Assembly (NCBI RefSeq): GCF_027158205.1
Contig: NZ_JAPVLU010000030.1
Span: forward strand, 1 to 64,000
DNA length: 64,000 nucleotides
Reading direction: 5' to 3'
Source: Streptomyces sp. H39-S7
Lineage (GTDB): Bacteria > Actinomycetota > Actinomycetes > Streptomycetales > Streptomycetaceae
The notes beneath the pieces are model-generated. The model made no database searches. It was not told where the DNA came from and saw nothing but the letters and a program-made list of their open reading frames with translations. Each line of letters starts with the position of its first letter. The first letter of the stretch is position 1. The position numbers were made by a program, and so were the translations under genes. Below, piece after piece: positions 25,216 to 33,676 of this stretch.

Positions 25216-26364
25216 GTGCGTGTCGCCATGCTGTCAGGGCCGGACGGGCCACGGTGGCCGGACGCCTGGCAGCGGGCCGCCGCCACGGTCGCCGACGTCG
25301 TCGAGCTGGTCGTCGTCGGGTCGTTGAGCGCTCCGCCGCTGCCGGGACTGCCGTTCGCCGGGCGCGACGCGCGGTCGCCGCGCCGGTACGAGATCGAGGC
25401 CGCGCACCGGGAGCGGAGCCGTCCGGCGGCCGGATCCGCCGGGCAGCGGGACACCGCGGGCCGCGTCGAAGCCGTCCTGCGGTTCGCGAGCGCGGAGTAC
25501 GGCGCGGTCGACGTCCTGCACGCCCACACCCCGGGCGCGGCCGGCCGGCTGCCGTGGCTGTCCCAGGCAACCGGCATCCCGTACGTCCTGTCGGAGCACG
25601 ACCGCCGGTGGCTCGGACACCCGTCCCGGCCGCTGCCGGGACTGCTCGACCGGCGGCGCGCGGCCCGGCTGTACCGGGAGGCGGCCGCGGTCCTGCCCGT
25701 CAGCGACGCCCTGCTCGCCCGGATCGGTGAACTCGGGCTCCCCGGACGTCATCTGCTGGTGCCGAACCCCGTGGACACCGAGGCGCTGCCGCGCGTGCCC
25801 GCCCGGGTGCGCATCAGCCAGGACCCGGTGCGCGTCGTGGCGGCCGGCCCGCTCGTCGGGAACGAGGGGTGGGACGTCCTGGTCGACGCCTTCGCCGAAG
25901 CACTCGACAAGGACGCGCGCTTGCGGCTGCGGATCATCGGCGACGGACCCGGGGTCGACGCCGTCCAGGAGCACATCCAGCGCTCCGGAGCCGGCGGAGC
26001 CGCCGTCCTCGCCGGTGACCTCGGCCGCAAGGAGACCCTGCACGCCCTCGCGCACGCCGACCTCTTCGCGGACCCGCGGCACGTCAGCGGCTTCGGCACG
26101 ACGGCGCTCGACGCACTGTGCTGCGGCACCCCCGTCGTCGGCACCCGCACCGGAGCGCTGCCCGAACTCGTCGGCGGCGACGGCGGCATCCTCGTACCGC
26201 CCTGCGACCCTCAGGCGCTGGCCCGCGCGCTGGTCGAGGCCGCCGCGGAACTGCCCCTGCGGCAGCCCGCGGCGCTCGCGGCCAGGACCCGGCGGCACTT
26301 CGGACCGCAGACCGTCGGCGCGCGGCTGGCCACCGTCTACACCGAGGCGTCGGGGCGCGCGTAG
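25216..26364 (+). CDS. Family 4 glycosyltransferase
   Basis: A 382-residue GT-B fold enzyme. The N-terminal half has VDVLHAHTPGAAGRLPWLSQ and YVLSEHDRRWLG. The C-terminal half has NPVDTEALPRVPA, RLRIIGDGPGVDAV and the GT4 nucleotide-sugar segment GFGTTALDALCCGTPVVGTR, where Asp replaces the second Glu of the usual E-x7-E. The GTG at 25216 after GAGG is preferred to an earlier in-frame GTG. No TM segments, so it is cytoplasmic or peripheral. Acceptor and donor are unknown. It converges with the GT2 gene, overlapping by 28 bp. Confidence 0.88.
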   Translation: MRVAMLSGPDGPRWPDAWQRAAATVADVVELVVVGSLSAPPLPGLPFAGRDARSPRRYEIEAAHRERSRPAAGSAGQRDTAGRVEAVLRFASAEYGAVDVLHAHTPGAAGRLPWLSQATGIPYVLSEHDRRWLGHPSRPLPGLLDRRRAARLYREAAAVLPVSDALLARIGELGLPGRHLLVPNPVDTEALPRVPARVRISQDPVRVVAAGPLVGNEGWDVLVDAFAEALDKDARLRLRIIGDGPGVDAVQEHIQRSGAGGAAVLAGDLGRKETLHALAHADLFADPRHVSGFGTTALDALCCGTPVVGTRTGALPELVGGDGGILVPPCDPQALARALVEAAAELPLRQPAALAARTRRHFGPQTVGARLATVYTEASGRA

Positions 26365-27521
26365 GTCCTGCCCTTCCACGCCGCGCCCCGGCCGCGGTAG
26401 TGCTGCACCGCGGAATCGACGGTCATCAGCAGGTACAGCGCGGCGGTGAAGGGGAGCAGCGGCGCGAGCCACAGCGGCTGCCGGTAGTAGCGCAGCATCG
26501 GCAGATACGTCGCCGCCATCACCGCCCAGGCGGCCGCGCCGACGGCGCACAGGCCCGGGGCGCCCGCCGCCGCGCCGGCCAGCGCCGCGAGCGGCGGCAC
26601 CAGGTAGACCAGCACGAGCCCGGCGACGGTCGCCGCCAGGACCGCCGGGTTGTGCCGCAACTGCGCGTAGGCGCTGCGCGAGACCATCCGCCACAGCTCA
26701 CCCAGGTCCGGGTACGGGCGCACGCTGTCCACCCGGTCCGCGAGCCCGAGCCAGATCCGGCCGCCGCCGCCCTTCACCGCGCGGGCCAGCGCCACGTCGT
26801 CGATGACCGCGTGCCGGATCGACTCCGGGACGCGGGCCGCCTCGACGGCCGAGCGGCGGATGAGCACACAGCCGCCGGCCGCGGCGGCCGTCCTGCCGCC
26901 CGGACGGTTGATCCAGCGGAACGGGTACAGCTGCGCGAAGAAGTAGACGAACGCCGGGACGATCAGCCGTTCCCAGACCGTCTCCACGCGCAGCCGGGCC
27001 ATCAGCGACACCATGTCCAGGTCCGCCGTCCGCGCCGCCGCCACCAGCGCGCGCAGCGAATCCGGCTCGTGCGCGATGTCCGCGTCCGTGAGCAGCAGGA
27101 ACTCCGCGCCGGTGCGCTCGGTGGCCAACGCGATGCCGTGCCGTACGCCCCACAGCTTCCCGGTCCAGCCCGCCGGCAGCTCACCCGGGGAGGCCACCGT
27201 CAGCGGCAGCCCGCCGCGCAGGGCGGCGAGCGACCGGGCGGTGTCACCGGTCCCGTCCGAGCTCCCGTCATCGATCAGGAAGACCTCGGCCCGGCCCGGA
27301 TACTCCTGCGCCAGCAGCGACGGCAGGCTCAGCGGCAGTACGGCCGCCTCGTCGCGGGCGGGCACGACGACGGCCACCACCGGCCACGTTCCGGGCCCGC
27401 CGGCCGGTTCCGCACCGGCTGCGGGCAGCCGGACGTCCGTCCGCCAGAAGAACCCCTGCGCCAGCAGCAGCCACACCCACGCCAGCAGCGACACCCCAGC
27501 GACCCACGTCAGCACCGTCAC
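26337..27521 (-). CDS. Family 2 glycosyltransferase, HpnB-like membrane protein
   Basis: A 394-residue processive-type GT2 with an N-terminal TM (LTWVAGVSLLAWVWLLLAQG) and several C-terminal TM segments. The catalytic domain shows VVAVVVPARDEA, FLIDDGSSDGTGD, the metal-binding TDAD in LLLTDADIAHEP, and IDDVALARAVKG. This layout matches the hopanoid-associated glycosyltransferase HpnB, which acts on a lipid-linked product. No squalene-hopene genes lie in the window, so the lipid acceptor is uncertain. The GTG at 27521 (VTVLTWVAG) gives the natural membrane start. Confidence 0.85.
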   Translation of the reverse strand: MTVLTWVAGVSLLAWVWLLLAQGFFWRTDVRLPAAGAEPAGGPGTWPVVAVVVPARDEAAVLPLSLPSLLAQEYPGRAEVFLIDDGSSDGTGDTARSLAALRGGLPLTVASPGELPAGWTGKLWGVRHGIALATERTGAEFLLLTDADIAHEPDSLRALVAAARTADLDMVSLMARLRVETVWERLIVPAFVYFFAQLYPFRWINRPGGRTAAAAGGCVLIRRSAVEAARVPESIRHAVIDDVALARAVKGGGGRIWLGLADRVDSVRPYPDLGELWRMVSRSAYAQLRHNPAVLAATVAGLVLVYLVPPLAALAGAAAGAPGLCAVGAAAWAVMAATYLPMLRYYRQPLWLAPLLPFTAALYLLMTVDSAVQHYRGRGAAWKGRTYARPDASV

Positions 27522-27609
27522 CCGCCGCAGTCTGCCGCAACGGCGGCCCCATCGCGGCGTGTCACGACACGACCGGGGGCCGCGGGTGGTCGTCGCATAA
27601 GGTGACAGG

Positions 27610-28389
27610 GTGAAGATCGCGCTGCTGGACTCCGGAATCGGCCTCCTGGCGGCGGCTGCCGCGCTGCGTCGGCTGCGGCCCGACGCGGACCTCGTCCTGT
27701 CCTCGGATCCCGAGGGGATGCCATGGGGCCGCACCGCGGACAACGTGACGGCGCGCGCGCTGGCCTGCGCGCGAGCGGCCGCGGAGACCCGCCCCGACGC
27801 GCTGATCGTCGCCTGCAACACCGCCTCCGTGCACGCGCTGGCCGCGCTGCGGGCGGAGCTGGAGCCGGCCGTGCCGGTGATCGGGACGGTCCCCGCCATC
27901 AAGCCCGCCGCCGCGGGGGGCGGGGCGGTGGCCATCTGGGCCACGCCCGCGACCACCGGCAGCGCCTACCAGCGCCGGCTGATCGAGGAGTTCGGCGGCG
28001 CCGCGGTGGTGACGGAGGTGCCGTGCCCCGGCCTGGCGGAAGCGGTGCAGTACGCGGACGACGCGGCGATCGACGCGGCCGTCGCCACCGCGGCGGCCCT
28101 GACCCCGCGCGACGTGCGCGCCGTGGTCCTGGGCTGTACGCACTACGAGCTGGTGGCCGACCGGATCCGCGCCGCCGTCCAGCGGCCCGAAGGACCGGCC
28201 GTCACCCTGCTCGGCTCGGCGGAGGCGGTCGCCGCCCAGGCCCTGCGCAGGCTCGGCGCGCTCGCCGACCCGACGGCGGAGCCGACGGGCCGGCTGACGG
28301 TGCTCCTCAGCGGCCACCCGGCCGAGCTCCCCGCGTCCGCGCTGGCCTACCCGGAGGGCCGGGCACTCGGGGCCACCGCGTCCGCCTGA
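27610..28389 (+). CDS. Glutamate/aspartate racemase superfamily protein
   Basis: A 259-residue protein with both catalytic cysteines of cofactor-independent amino-acid racemases: Cys69 in VACNTAS and Cys176 in LGCTHYE. The N-terminal motif DSGIGL departs from the DSGxGG of true MurI, and the length is close to MurI. GTG start at 27610. It is probably a second, non-essential racemase or a related enzyme rather than the cell-wall MurI. It sits next to the GT2 gene, divergent across 88 bp, and upstream of a PH-like membrane protein. Confidence 0.82.
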   Translation: MKIALLDSGIGLLAAAAALRRLRPDADLVLSSDPEGMPWGRTADNVTARALACARAAAETRPDALIVACNTASVHALAALRAELEPAVPVIGTVPAIKPAAAGGGAVAIWATPATTGSAYQRRLIEEFGGAAVVTEVPCPGLAEAVQYADDAAIDAAVATAAALTPRDVRAVVLGCTHYELVADRIRAAVQRPEGPAVTLLGSAEAVAAQALRRLGALADPTAEPTGRLTVLLSGHPAELPASALAYPEGRALGATASA

Positions 28390-28462
28390 GCCCGTCCGGC
28401 GCCGTTCATCCGCACGGCTCACGAGGCTGCCGACCCGCCGGTAGCTGAGTAGGCTGCGAAGC

Positions 28463-29014
28463 ATGACGGAAGCGCCTCAGGGAGATGCACCCGCGCCCCA
28501 GATCTGGCCCCAGGTCTGGACAGGACGTGCCCGCAACCGCATGCAGTGGCTGCCCGCGGCCGCGGGTGCCGCCTGCATGGCGCTCGGAATCGAGCTCGCC
28601 GTCGACGGCCCCTACACCTCGGGGCAGGCAGCCCTGGTCATGTCGGTGGTGGGCTGTGTGGCCGTCGGGCTGCTGGTCCTCTTCGGCACGGTCGCCTTCA
28701 CCCATGTGCGGGTGACGGTGGACGGCGAAGGCCTCTACGTGCGCTGCGGCCACATCGGGGTACCCCGTCGCCGCATCCCCTTGGACCAGGTCAGCTCCGC
28801 CGACCTCGAGCCGCACATCAGCCCCCGGCACTGGGGCGGCTGGGGCTACCGCTGGCGCCCCGAGATGGGCACCGCGGTCGTCGTGCGCCGCGGCCCGGGA
28901 GTGGTCCTGGTCCTGGGCACCGGCCACATCTTCACCTTCACGGTCGACGACGCCGAAGGCGCCGTGCAGGCGATCCGGCAGTGGGTGAAGTCGGGCCTGC
29001 AGCCGGCTCCGTAA
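28463..29014 (+). CDS. Two-TM protein with C-terminal PH-like domain
   Basis: A 183-residue membrane protein. TM1 is about 29-46 and TM2 about 56-80. The remaining 100 residues (VRVTVDGEGLYVRCGHIGVPRRRIPLDQVSSADL, then TAVVVRRGPGVVLVLG and FTVDDAEGAVQAIRQWV) look like a small bacterial PH-type barrel seen in many actinobacterial membrane proteins. The function is unknown. It starts 73 bp after the racemase-like gene in the same direction. Confidence 0.75.
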   Translation: MTEAPQGDAPAPQIWPQVWTGRARNRMQWLPAAAGAACMALGIELAVDGPYTSGQAALVMSVVGCVAVGLLVLFGTVAFTHVRVTVDGEGLYVRCGHIGVPRRRIPLDQVSSADLEPHISPRHWGGWGYRWRPEMGTAVVVRRGPGVVLVLGTGHIFTFTVDDAEGAVQAIRQWVKSGLQPAP

Positions 29015-29054
29015 CCGGCCCCGATCCACGGCCCCGACCCCCAGCGCGCCCCGC

Positions 29055-30104
29055 CTAGTCCGCCAGCGGCCGTGCCGCCGCCAGTCCCGCCACGATGCCG
29101 GCCGCGGCCGTCACGACGGTGTAGCTGAGCACGTGGTCCACGGTCGCCAGCATGGCGAGGCCGGTCAGGGCCGCGCCGGTCGTCAGGACGACCGGGGTGC
29201 CCCGAGGTGACCGCCACAGCGTGCAGAGCACCCAGGCGAACGCCGCCCCGAGCAGGGCGAGCCCGGGCAGGCCCTGTTCCGAGGCGACCTGGAAGACGGC
29301 CGACTGGGGGGTGGGCGGCCCTTCGGCGTCCGCCTGCGCGCCCGTGCTCTCCACCCGGAACCGGTCGGGACCGACACCCCGTACCGGATGGTCCTCCGCC
29401 ATCCCCACCGCGTCGCGCCACAGCTCGACCCGGGGGGCGGTGAGCTGCCCGGTCAGCGAGGCCGACAGTCCGGACGGCAGGGTGTCGGTCGCGACCGCGT
29501 ACGTGCCGCCGACCGCGATCGCGGTCGCCAGCGCGAAGCCCACCAGGGCCGGCAGCCGCCGCCGCATGTGCGAGGCGGCCAGTGAGCACAGCAGCACGCC
29601 GAGGGAGGCGGCGAATCCCGCCGTCGAGCCGATGGCCAGCGCCAGCGCCCCCGCTCCGGCCCCGAGGACGCGCAAGGCCAGCCGCGCCGGCGGGGACGGT
29701 GTGCCCCAGGCGGCGCAGCAGGCGGCGCCGGTGGCCAGGACCAGCAGTGCGGCGTCGGCGTTCGCGTAGCCCAGCGGCGGCGTGTCGACGGCGCCGGACA
29801 GCCGGCCGGGCATCACCAGGGACGCGACGACGATCGCGAGCGCCATGCCCGCGGGAGTCGCGACGGGCAGCAGGGCTCCCGCGATCCGGCCCGTCGCGTA
29901 GCCGGCGGTCACCGCGAGCAGTGCCAGCAGCAGCCCCTCGGGGCGCGCCGGGCGCCCCGCCGCGGCTATCAGCGACCAGGTGGCGCAGCCGACGAGCACG
30001 GCGATGCCGAGCGCGTCGGTCCTGCTGCCCCGGACCCGTTCCTCCGGGCTGTCCCGGCCGTCCGCACGCATCGCTCCTGACGCCCCGCCGGTCGCCGTTC
30101 TCAT
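29055..30104 (-). CDS. O-antigen-ligase (Wzy_C)-like polytopic membrane protein
   Basis: A 349-residue membrane protein with about ten TM segments. The periplasmic loop RVELWRDAVGMAEDHPVRGVGPDRF followed by HxxxLQ-like SAVFQVASEQGLPGL is the hallmark of WaaL/Wzy_C ligases and polymerases. It probably joins or polymerises a surface glycan. The ATG at 30104 was chosen because GGGGG-rich sequence precedes it; a GTG at 30185 would add 27 polar residues. The nearby glycosyltransferases make a surface-polysaccharide role plausible but unproven. Confidence 0.75.
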   Translation of the reverse strand: MRTATGGASGAMRADGRDSPEERVRGSRTDALGIAVLVGCATWSLIAAAGRPARPEGLLLALLAVTAGYATGRIAGALLPVATPAGMALAIVVASLVMPGRLSGAVDTPPLGYANADAALLVLATGAACCAAWGTPSPPARLALRVLGAGAGALALAIGSTAGFAASLGVLLCSLAASHMRRRLPALVGFALATAIAVGGTYAVATDTLPSGLSASLTGQLTAPRVELWRDAVGMAEDHPVRGVGPDRFRVESTGAQADAEGPPTPQSAVFQVASEQGLPGLALLGAAFAWVLCTLWRSPRGTPVVLTTGAALTGLAMLATVDHVLSYTVVTAAAGIVAGLAAARPLAD

Positions 30105-30293
30105 CCCCCGGTACCCCCTGACGCCACCCGGACGCGACGGGGTGCCGTCGCCGTCGGGTCCCCGCGTAGGCGCTGTACCGGTCACCGTAACGGCTCAGGT
30201 GGTGAGTTGTGGATATGTAGTGCAGGAACGATGCACCACTTGGTAGCCCTGGGGCTGGTGGGGCGAAAGGCGGGCTGTCGCTACCCTCGGAGG

Positions 30294-30791
30294 ATGCCGA
30301 TCCCCGAATTCATCCGCGCCATCCGTGCCAAGGCGGGCAACACGCTGCTGTTCATGCCCGGTGTCGTCATGGTCGTTTTCGACGACGACGGCCGGGTGCT
30401 GCTGAACCGCCGTTCGGACTCCGGCGAGTGGGCGCTGATCGCCGGGATCCCCGAGCCGGGGGAGCAGCCGGCCGAGGCCGCGGTGCGGGAGATCCAGGAG
30501 GAGACGGCGGTGGTCGCCGTCGTCGAGCGGATCCTCGGCGTGTTCACCAACCGGATGATCGAGTATCCCAACGGCCACCTCGCGCAGTACATGGACGTGG
30601 TGCTGCTGTGCCGCGCCGTCGGCGGCACGGCGAAGGTCAACGACGACGAGTCGCTCGACGTCGGCTGGTTCGCCGTCGACGCGCTGCCGGAACTGGCGCC
30701 GCTGCACCGCGAGCGCGTCGCGCTCGCCCTCAAGGACGACGTGGCGGCCTGGTTCGTGCCGGCCCCGGCCCCGGAGCCCGGCGACCGCTGA
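30294..30791 (+). CDS. Nudix hydrolase
   Basis: A 165-residue Nudix protein. The Nudix box is intact: GEQPAEAAVREIQEET with flanking GIPEP at about residues 57-78. Preceding strands read VVMVVFDDDGRVLLNRRSDS. This subgroup hydrolyses nucleoside diphosphate derivatives; the exact substrate is not readable. GGAGG lies directly before the ATG at 30294. It is a monocistronic-looking gene, with a gap of 91 bp before the dehydrogenase. Confidence 0.92.
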   Translation: MPIPEFIRAIRAKAGNTLLFMPGVVMVVFDDDGRVLLNRRSDSGEWALIAGIPEPGEQPAEAAVREIQEETAVVAVVERILGVFTNRMIEYPNGHLAQYMDVVLLCRAVGGTAKVNDDESLDVGWFAVDALPELAPLHRERVALALKDDVAAWFVPAPAPEPGDR

Positions 30792-30882
30792 GCACTCATG
30801 GCGCCGGGCCACACCCGCCGACGGCGAAGTGTGGGTGCGGCCGACATCGGTCAGCGGACGATCGCTGTCTAGCCTGCCCAGC

Positions 30883-31665
30883 ATGACGCTGATCTCGCCT
30901 TCGCCCGCGGACCTCGGCGGCCGCACCGCACTCGTCACCGGGGCCGCCGGAGGCATCGGCCGGGCCTGCGCCCTGCGGCTGGCAGCCGCGGGGGCCAAGG
31001 TGCGGGCCGTCGACCGCGACGCCGAAGGGCTCGCCGCGCTGTACGAGGAGGCCGCGGGCCGGCCCGGCTCCCTGGAGACCCTGCTGCTGGACCTGACCGA
31101 CCTCGACGCCGCCGAGCAGGCGGCGGCCGGCACCGACATCCTGGTCAACAACGCCGGGCTGCAACTCGTCCGCCCCATCGAGGACTTCCCGCCCGACGTC
31201 TTCTCCACCGTGCTGCGCGTCATGCTGGAGGCCCCCTTCCGGCTGATCCGGGGTGCCCTGCCGCACATGTACGGGCAGGGCTGGGGCCGCATCGTGAACA
31301 TCTCGTCGGTGCACGGCCTGCGGGCCTCCCCGTTCAAGTCCGCCTACGTCTCCGCCAAGCACGGGCTCGAAGGGCTGTCCAAGACCGCCGCCCTGGAAGG
31401 CGCGCCGCACGGCGTGACGTCCAACTGCCTGTGCCCCGGCTACGTCCGCACCCCGCTCGTGGAGCGGCAGATCGCCGACCAGGCCGCCGCGCACGGCATC
31501 GCGCCCGAACGGGTCGTGACCGAGATCCTGCTGGCCGACACGGCCGTCAAACGGCTGGTGGAGCCGGCGGAGGTCGCGGAACTGGCCGCCTACCTCTGCA
31601 CGGAACCGGCCTCCTTCATCACGGGTTCCTCCCTGACGATGGACGGCGGATGGACCGCCCACTGA
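30883..31665 (+). CDS. 3-hydroxybutyrate dehydrogenase (SDR family)
   Basis: A 260-residue short-chain dehydrogenase. The NAD-binding TGAAGGIG (residues about 19-26), the NNAG motif in ILVNNAGLQ, catalytic Ser in NISSVHGLRAS and the YVSAKHG Tyr-Lys pair are all present. The phrases SPFKSAYVSAKHGLEGLSK and CPGYVRTPLV are typical of D-beta-hydroxybutyrate dehydrogenase (3-hydroxybutyrate to acetoacetate with NAD). The following PucR/GAF regulator and MHS-type transporter suggest a small catabolic module for 3-hydroxybutyrate or a related hydroxy acid. Confidence 0.88.
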   Translation: MTLISPSPADLGGRTALVTGAAGGIGRACALRLAAAGAKVRAVDRDAEGLAALYEEAAGRPGSLETLLLDLTDLDAAEQAAAGTDILVNNAGLQLVRPIEDFPPDVFSTVLRVMLEAPFRLIRGALPHMYGQGWGRIVNISSVHGLRASPFKSAYVSAKHGLEGLSKTAALEGAPHGVTSNCLCPGYVRTPLVERQIADQAAAHGIAPERVVTEILLADTAVKRLVEPAEVAELAAYLCTEPASFITGSSLTMDGGWTAH

Positions 31666-31697
31666 CCGCCGCTGGCGCCAGGGGCGGCCGGGCCGGT

Positions 31698-33620
31698 ATG
31701 CCTGTGCCCATGAATGGCGATCACCCGGCAGTCGACGAACCGTCCGAGGCCCCCTACCTGCGGCTCCTCGCCCGGGGCGCGCCCGCCGAGGAGTACGAGC
31801 GCCCGGTGCTGCTCGCCCGCGCCGGCGGCGCGCCCGGCACCCGGCTGGCGGAGCTCGAACGCGCCAAGCGGCTGGCCCTGAGGGTCCGGGACGAGCTCGA
31901 GGGGCGGCGGCGCCGCGAGGCGGAGCTGTCGGCGCTCTTCGCGACCGCGGGCGACCTGGCGGGGCTGCGCGATCTGGACGCCGTGCTGCAGGCCATCGTG
32001 CAGCGGGCGCGCTCGCTGCTGGGCACCGACGTCGCCTACCTCACCCTCCACGACCCCCGGGCCGGGGACACCTACATGCGGGTCACCGAGGGCTCGGTCT
32101 CCGCCCGCTTCCAGACCCTGCGGCTCGCGATGGGCGCCGGGCTCGGTGGGCTCGTCGCCCAGACCGCCCTGCCGTACGTCACCGAGAGCTACTTCGACGA
32201 CGAGCGGTTCCGGCACACCCACACCATCGACTCCGGGGTCCGCGACGAAGGACTGGTCGCGATCCTCGGCGTGCCGCTCGCGCTGGGCAGCGGGGTCATC
32301 GGCGTGCTCTTCGCCGCCGACCGGCGGATCAGGGTCTTCGAGCGCGAGCAGATCGCCCTGCTCGCCTCACTGGCCTCCTTGGCCGCTGTCGCCATCGACA
32401 CCGCCAACCTGCTGGAGGAGACCCGTTCGGCGCTCGACGGCCTGGGCACCGCCAACGACACCATCCGCACCCACAGCGCCGTCCTGGAGCGCGCCTCCGA
32501 GGTCCACGACCGGCTCACCGAACTGGTGCTGCGCGGCGGCGGGGTCGACGACGTGGCCGCCGCCGTCGCCGAGGTGCTCTCCGGCACGGTCCAGGTCACC
32601 GGTACCGGCACGGGCGGCGAGCCGGTGCCCGCCGCGCTCGCGGCAGCCGTCGCCCGCTCCCGGGCCGACGGCCACGCGGTACGCGAGGGCGACACCTGGA
32701 CCGCGGCCGTCACCGCCGGCGGAGAGCTGCTGGGCGCCCTCGTCCTGCGCGGCCACCCCGGACTCGACCCCGTCGACCAGCGCACCCTGGAGCGCGCCGC
32801 CATGGTCACCGCGCTGCTGCTGCTCGCCCGGCGCACCGCCGGCGAGGCCGAGCAGCGCTTCCGGGGCGAGCTGCTGGACGACCTGCTGGACGCGCCGCAC
32901 CGCGACCCCCGGCTGCTGCGCGAACGCGCCGGGCGGCTCCGTGCCGACCTCGACGTACCGCATGTCGTGCTCGCCGCCCGCCCGGCCGACGACGCCACCG
33001 TCGACCGCCAGCGCCTGTGGTCCGCCGCCTCGCACCTCGCCGCGACCCGGCACGGACTGGCCGCCGCCCGGGACGGCGGCACCGTCCTGCTGCTGCCCCT
33101 GGAGGACGGCGCCGACGCGTCGCGGACCGCCCGCCGACTGGCCGTGCAACTGGGCGCGGCCGTCCACGCCGAGGTCACCGTCGGCGCGTCCGGCCGGGTG
33201 CCCGCACCGGCCACGCACCCCGAGGCGGTCGCCGCCGGATACGCCGAGGCGCAGCGCTGCGTCGACGCGCTGCGGGTCCTCGGCCGCGGCGGTGAGGGCG
33301 CCGCGGCCGAGGACTTCGGCTTCCTGGGCCTGCTGCTGGCCGACTCCCGCGACGTCGGGGGATTCGTCCGGCGGACCATCGGCGCGGTCATCGACTACGA
33401 CGGCCGGCGCGGCACCGACCTGGTCCGCACCCTCGACGCCTACTTCGCGAGCGGAATGAGCCCCGCCAGGACCAAGGACGCGCTGCACGTCCACGTCAAC
33501 ACCGTCGCGCAGCGCCTGGAGCGCGTCGCCCAGCTGCTCGGCCCCGACTGGCAGCTCCCGGAACGCGCCCTCGAACTCCAACTGGCCCTGCGCCTGCACC
33601 GGCTGGGCGGCGCGGGCTGA
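31698..33620 (+). CDS. GAF-domain PucR-type transcriptional regulator
   Basis: A 640-residue regulator. After a helical start, a GAF domain covers about residues 80-240 (LDAVLQAIVQRARSLLGTDV, GVPLALGSGVIGVLFAADRR). A long middle region follows, and the C-terminal PucR-type helix-turn-helix is DLVRTLDAYFASGMSPARTK then LHVHVNTVAQRLERV. The ATG at 31698 is used; 31710 is an alternative. It lies 32 bp after the hydroxybutyrate dehydrogenase and is convergent with an MHS transporter, so it likely activates this module in response to the substrate. A bidirectional terminator follows. Confidence 0.88.
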   Translation: MPVPMNGDHPAVDEPSEAPYLRLLARGAPAEEYERPVLLARAGGAPGTRLAELERAKRLALRVRDELEGRRRREAELSALFATAGDLAGLRDLDAVLQAIVQRARSLLGTDVAYLTLHDPRAGDTYMRVTEGSVSARFQTLRLAMGAGLGGLVAQTALPYVTESYFDDERFRHTHTIDSGVRDEGLVAILGVPLALGSGVIGVLFAADRRIRVFEREQIALLASLASLAAVAIDTANLLEETRSALDGLGTANDTIRTHSAVLERASEVHDRLTELVLRGGGVDDVAAAVAEVLSGTVQVTGTGTGGEPVPAALAAAVARSRADGHAVREGDTWTAAVTAGGELLGALVLRGHPGLDPVDQRTLERAAMVTALLLLARRTAGEAEQRFRGELLDDLLDAPHRDPRLLRERAGRLRADLDVPHVVLAARPADDATVDRQRLWSAASHLAATRHGLAAARDGGTVLLLPLEDGADASRTARRLAVQLGAAVHAEVTVGASGRVPAPATHPEAVAAGYAEAQRCVDALRVLGRGGEGAAAEDFGFLGLLLADSRDVGGFVRRTIGAVIDYDGRRGTDLVRTLDAYFASGMSPARTKDALHVHVNTVAQRLERVAQLLGPDWQLPERALELQLALRLHRLGGAG

Positions 33621-33624
33621 ACAG

Positions 33625-33661
33625 CGGCCGATCCGCGACCACCCTGGTCACGGATCGGCCG
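33625..33661. terminator. Bidirectional rho-independent-type hairpin
   Basis: CGGCCGATCCG (33625-33635) pairs perfectly with CGGATCGGCCG (33651-33661). The loop contains a further GACCA/TGGTC stem. It lies between the convergent regulator and transporter genes and would end transcription from both sides. Confidence 0.8.
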
Positions 33662-33676
33662 GTGCCCGCCCCTCGG

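Noticed and set aside
25216..30104. A secondary-metabolite or full polysaccharide gene cluster
   Set aside because: Only isolated glycosyltransferases and an O-antigen-ligase-like protein on mixed strands; no synthase, flippase or sugar-nucleotide genes.
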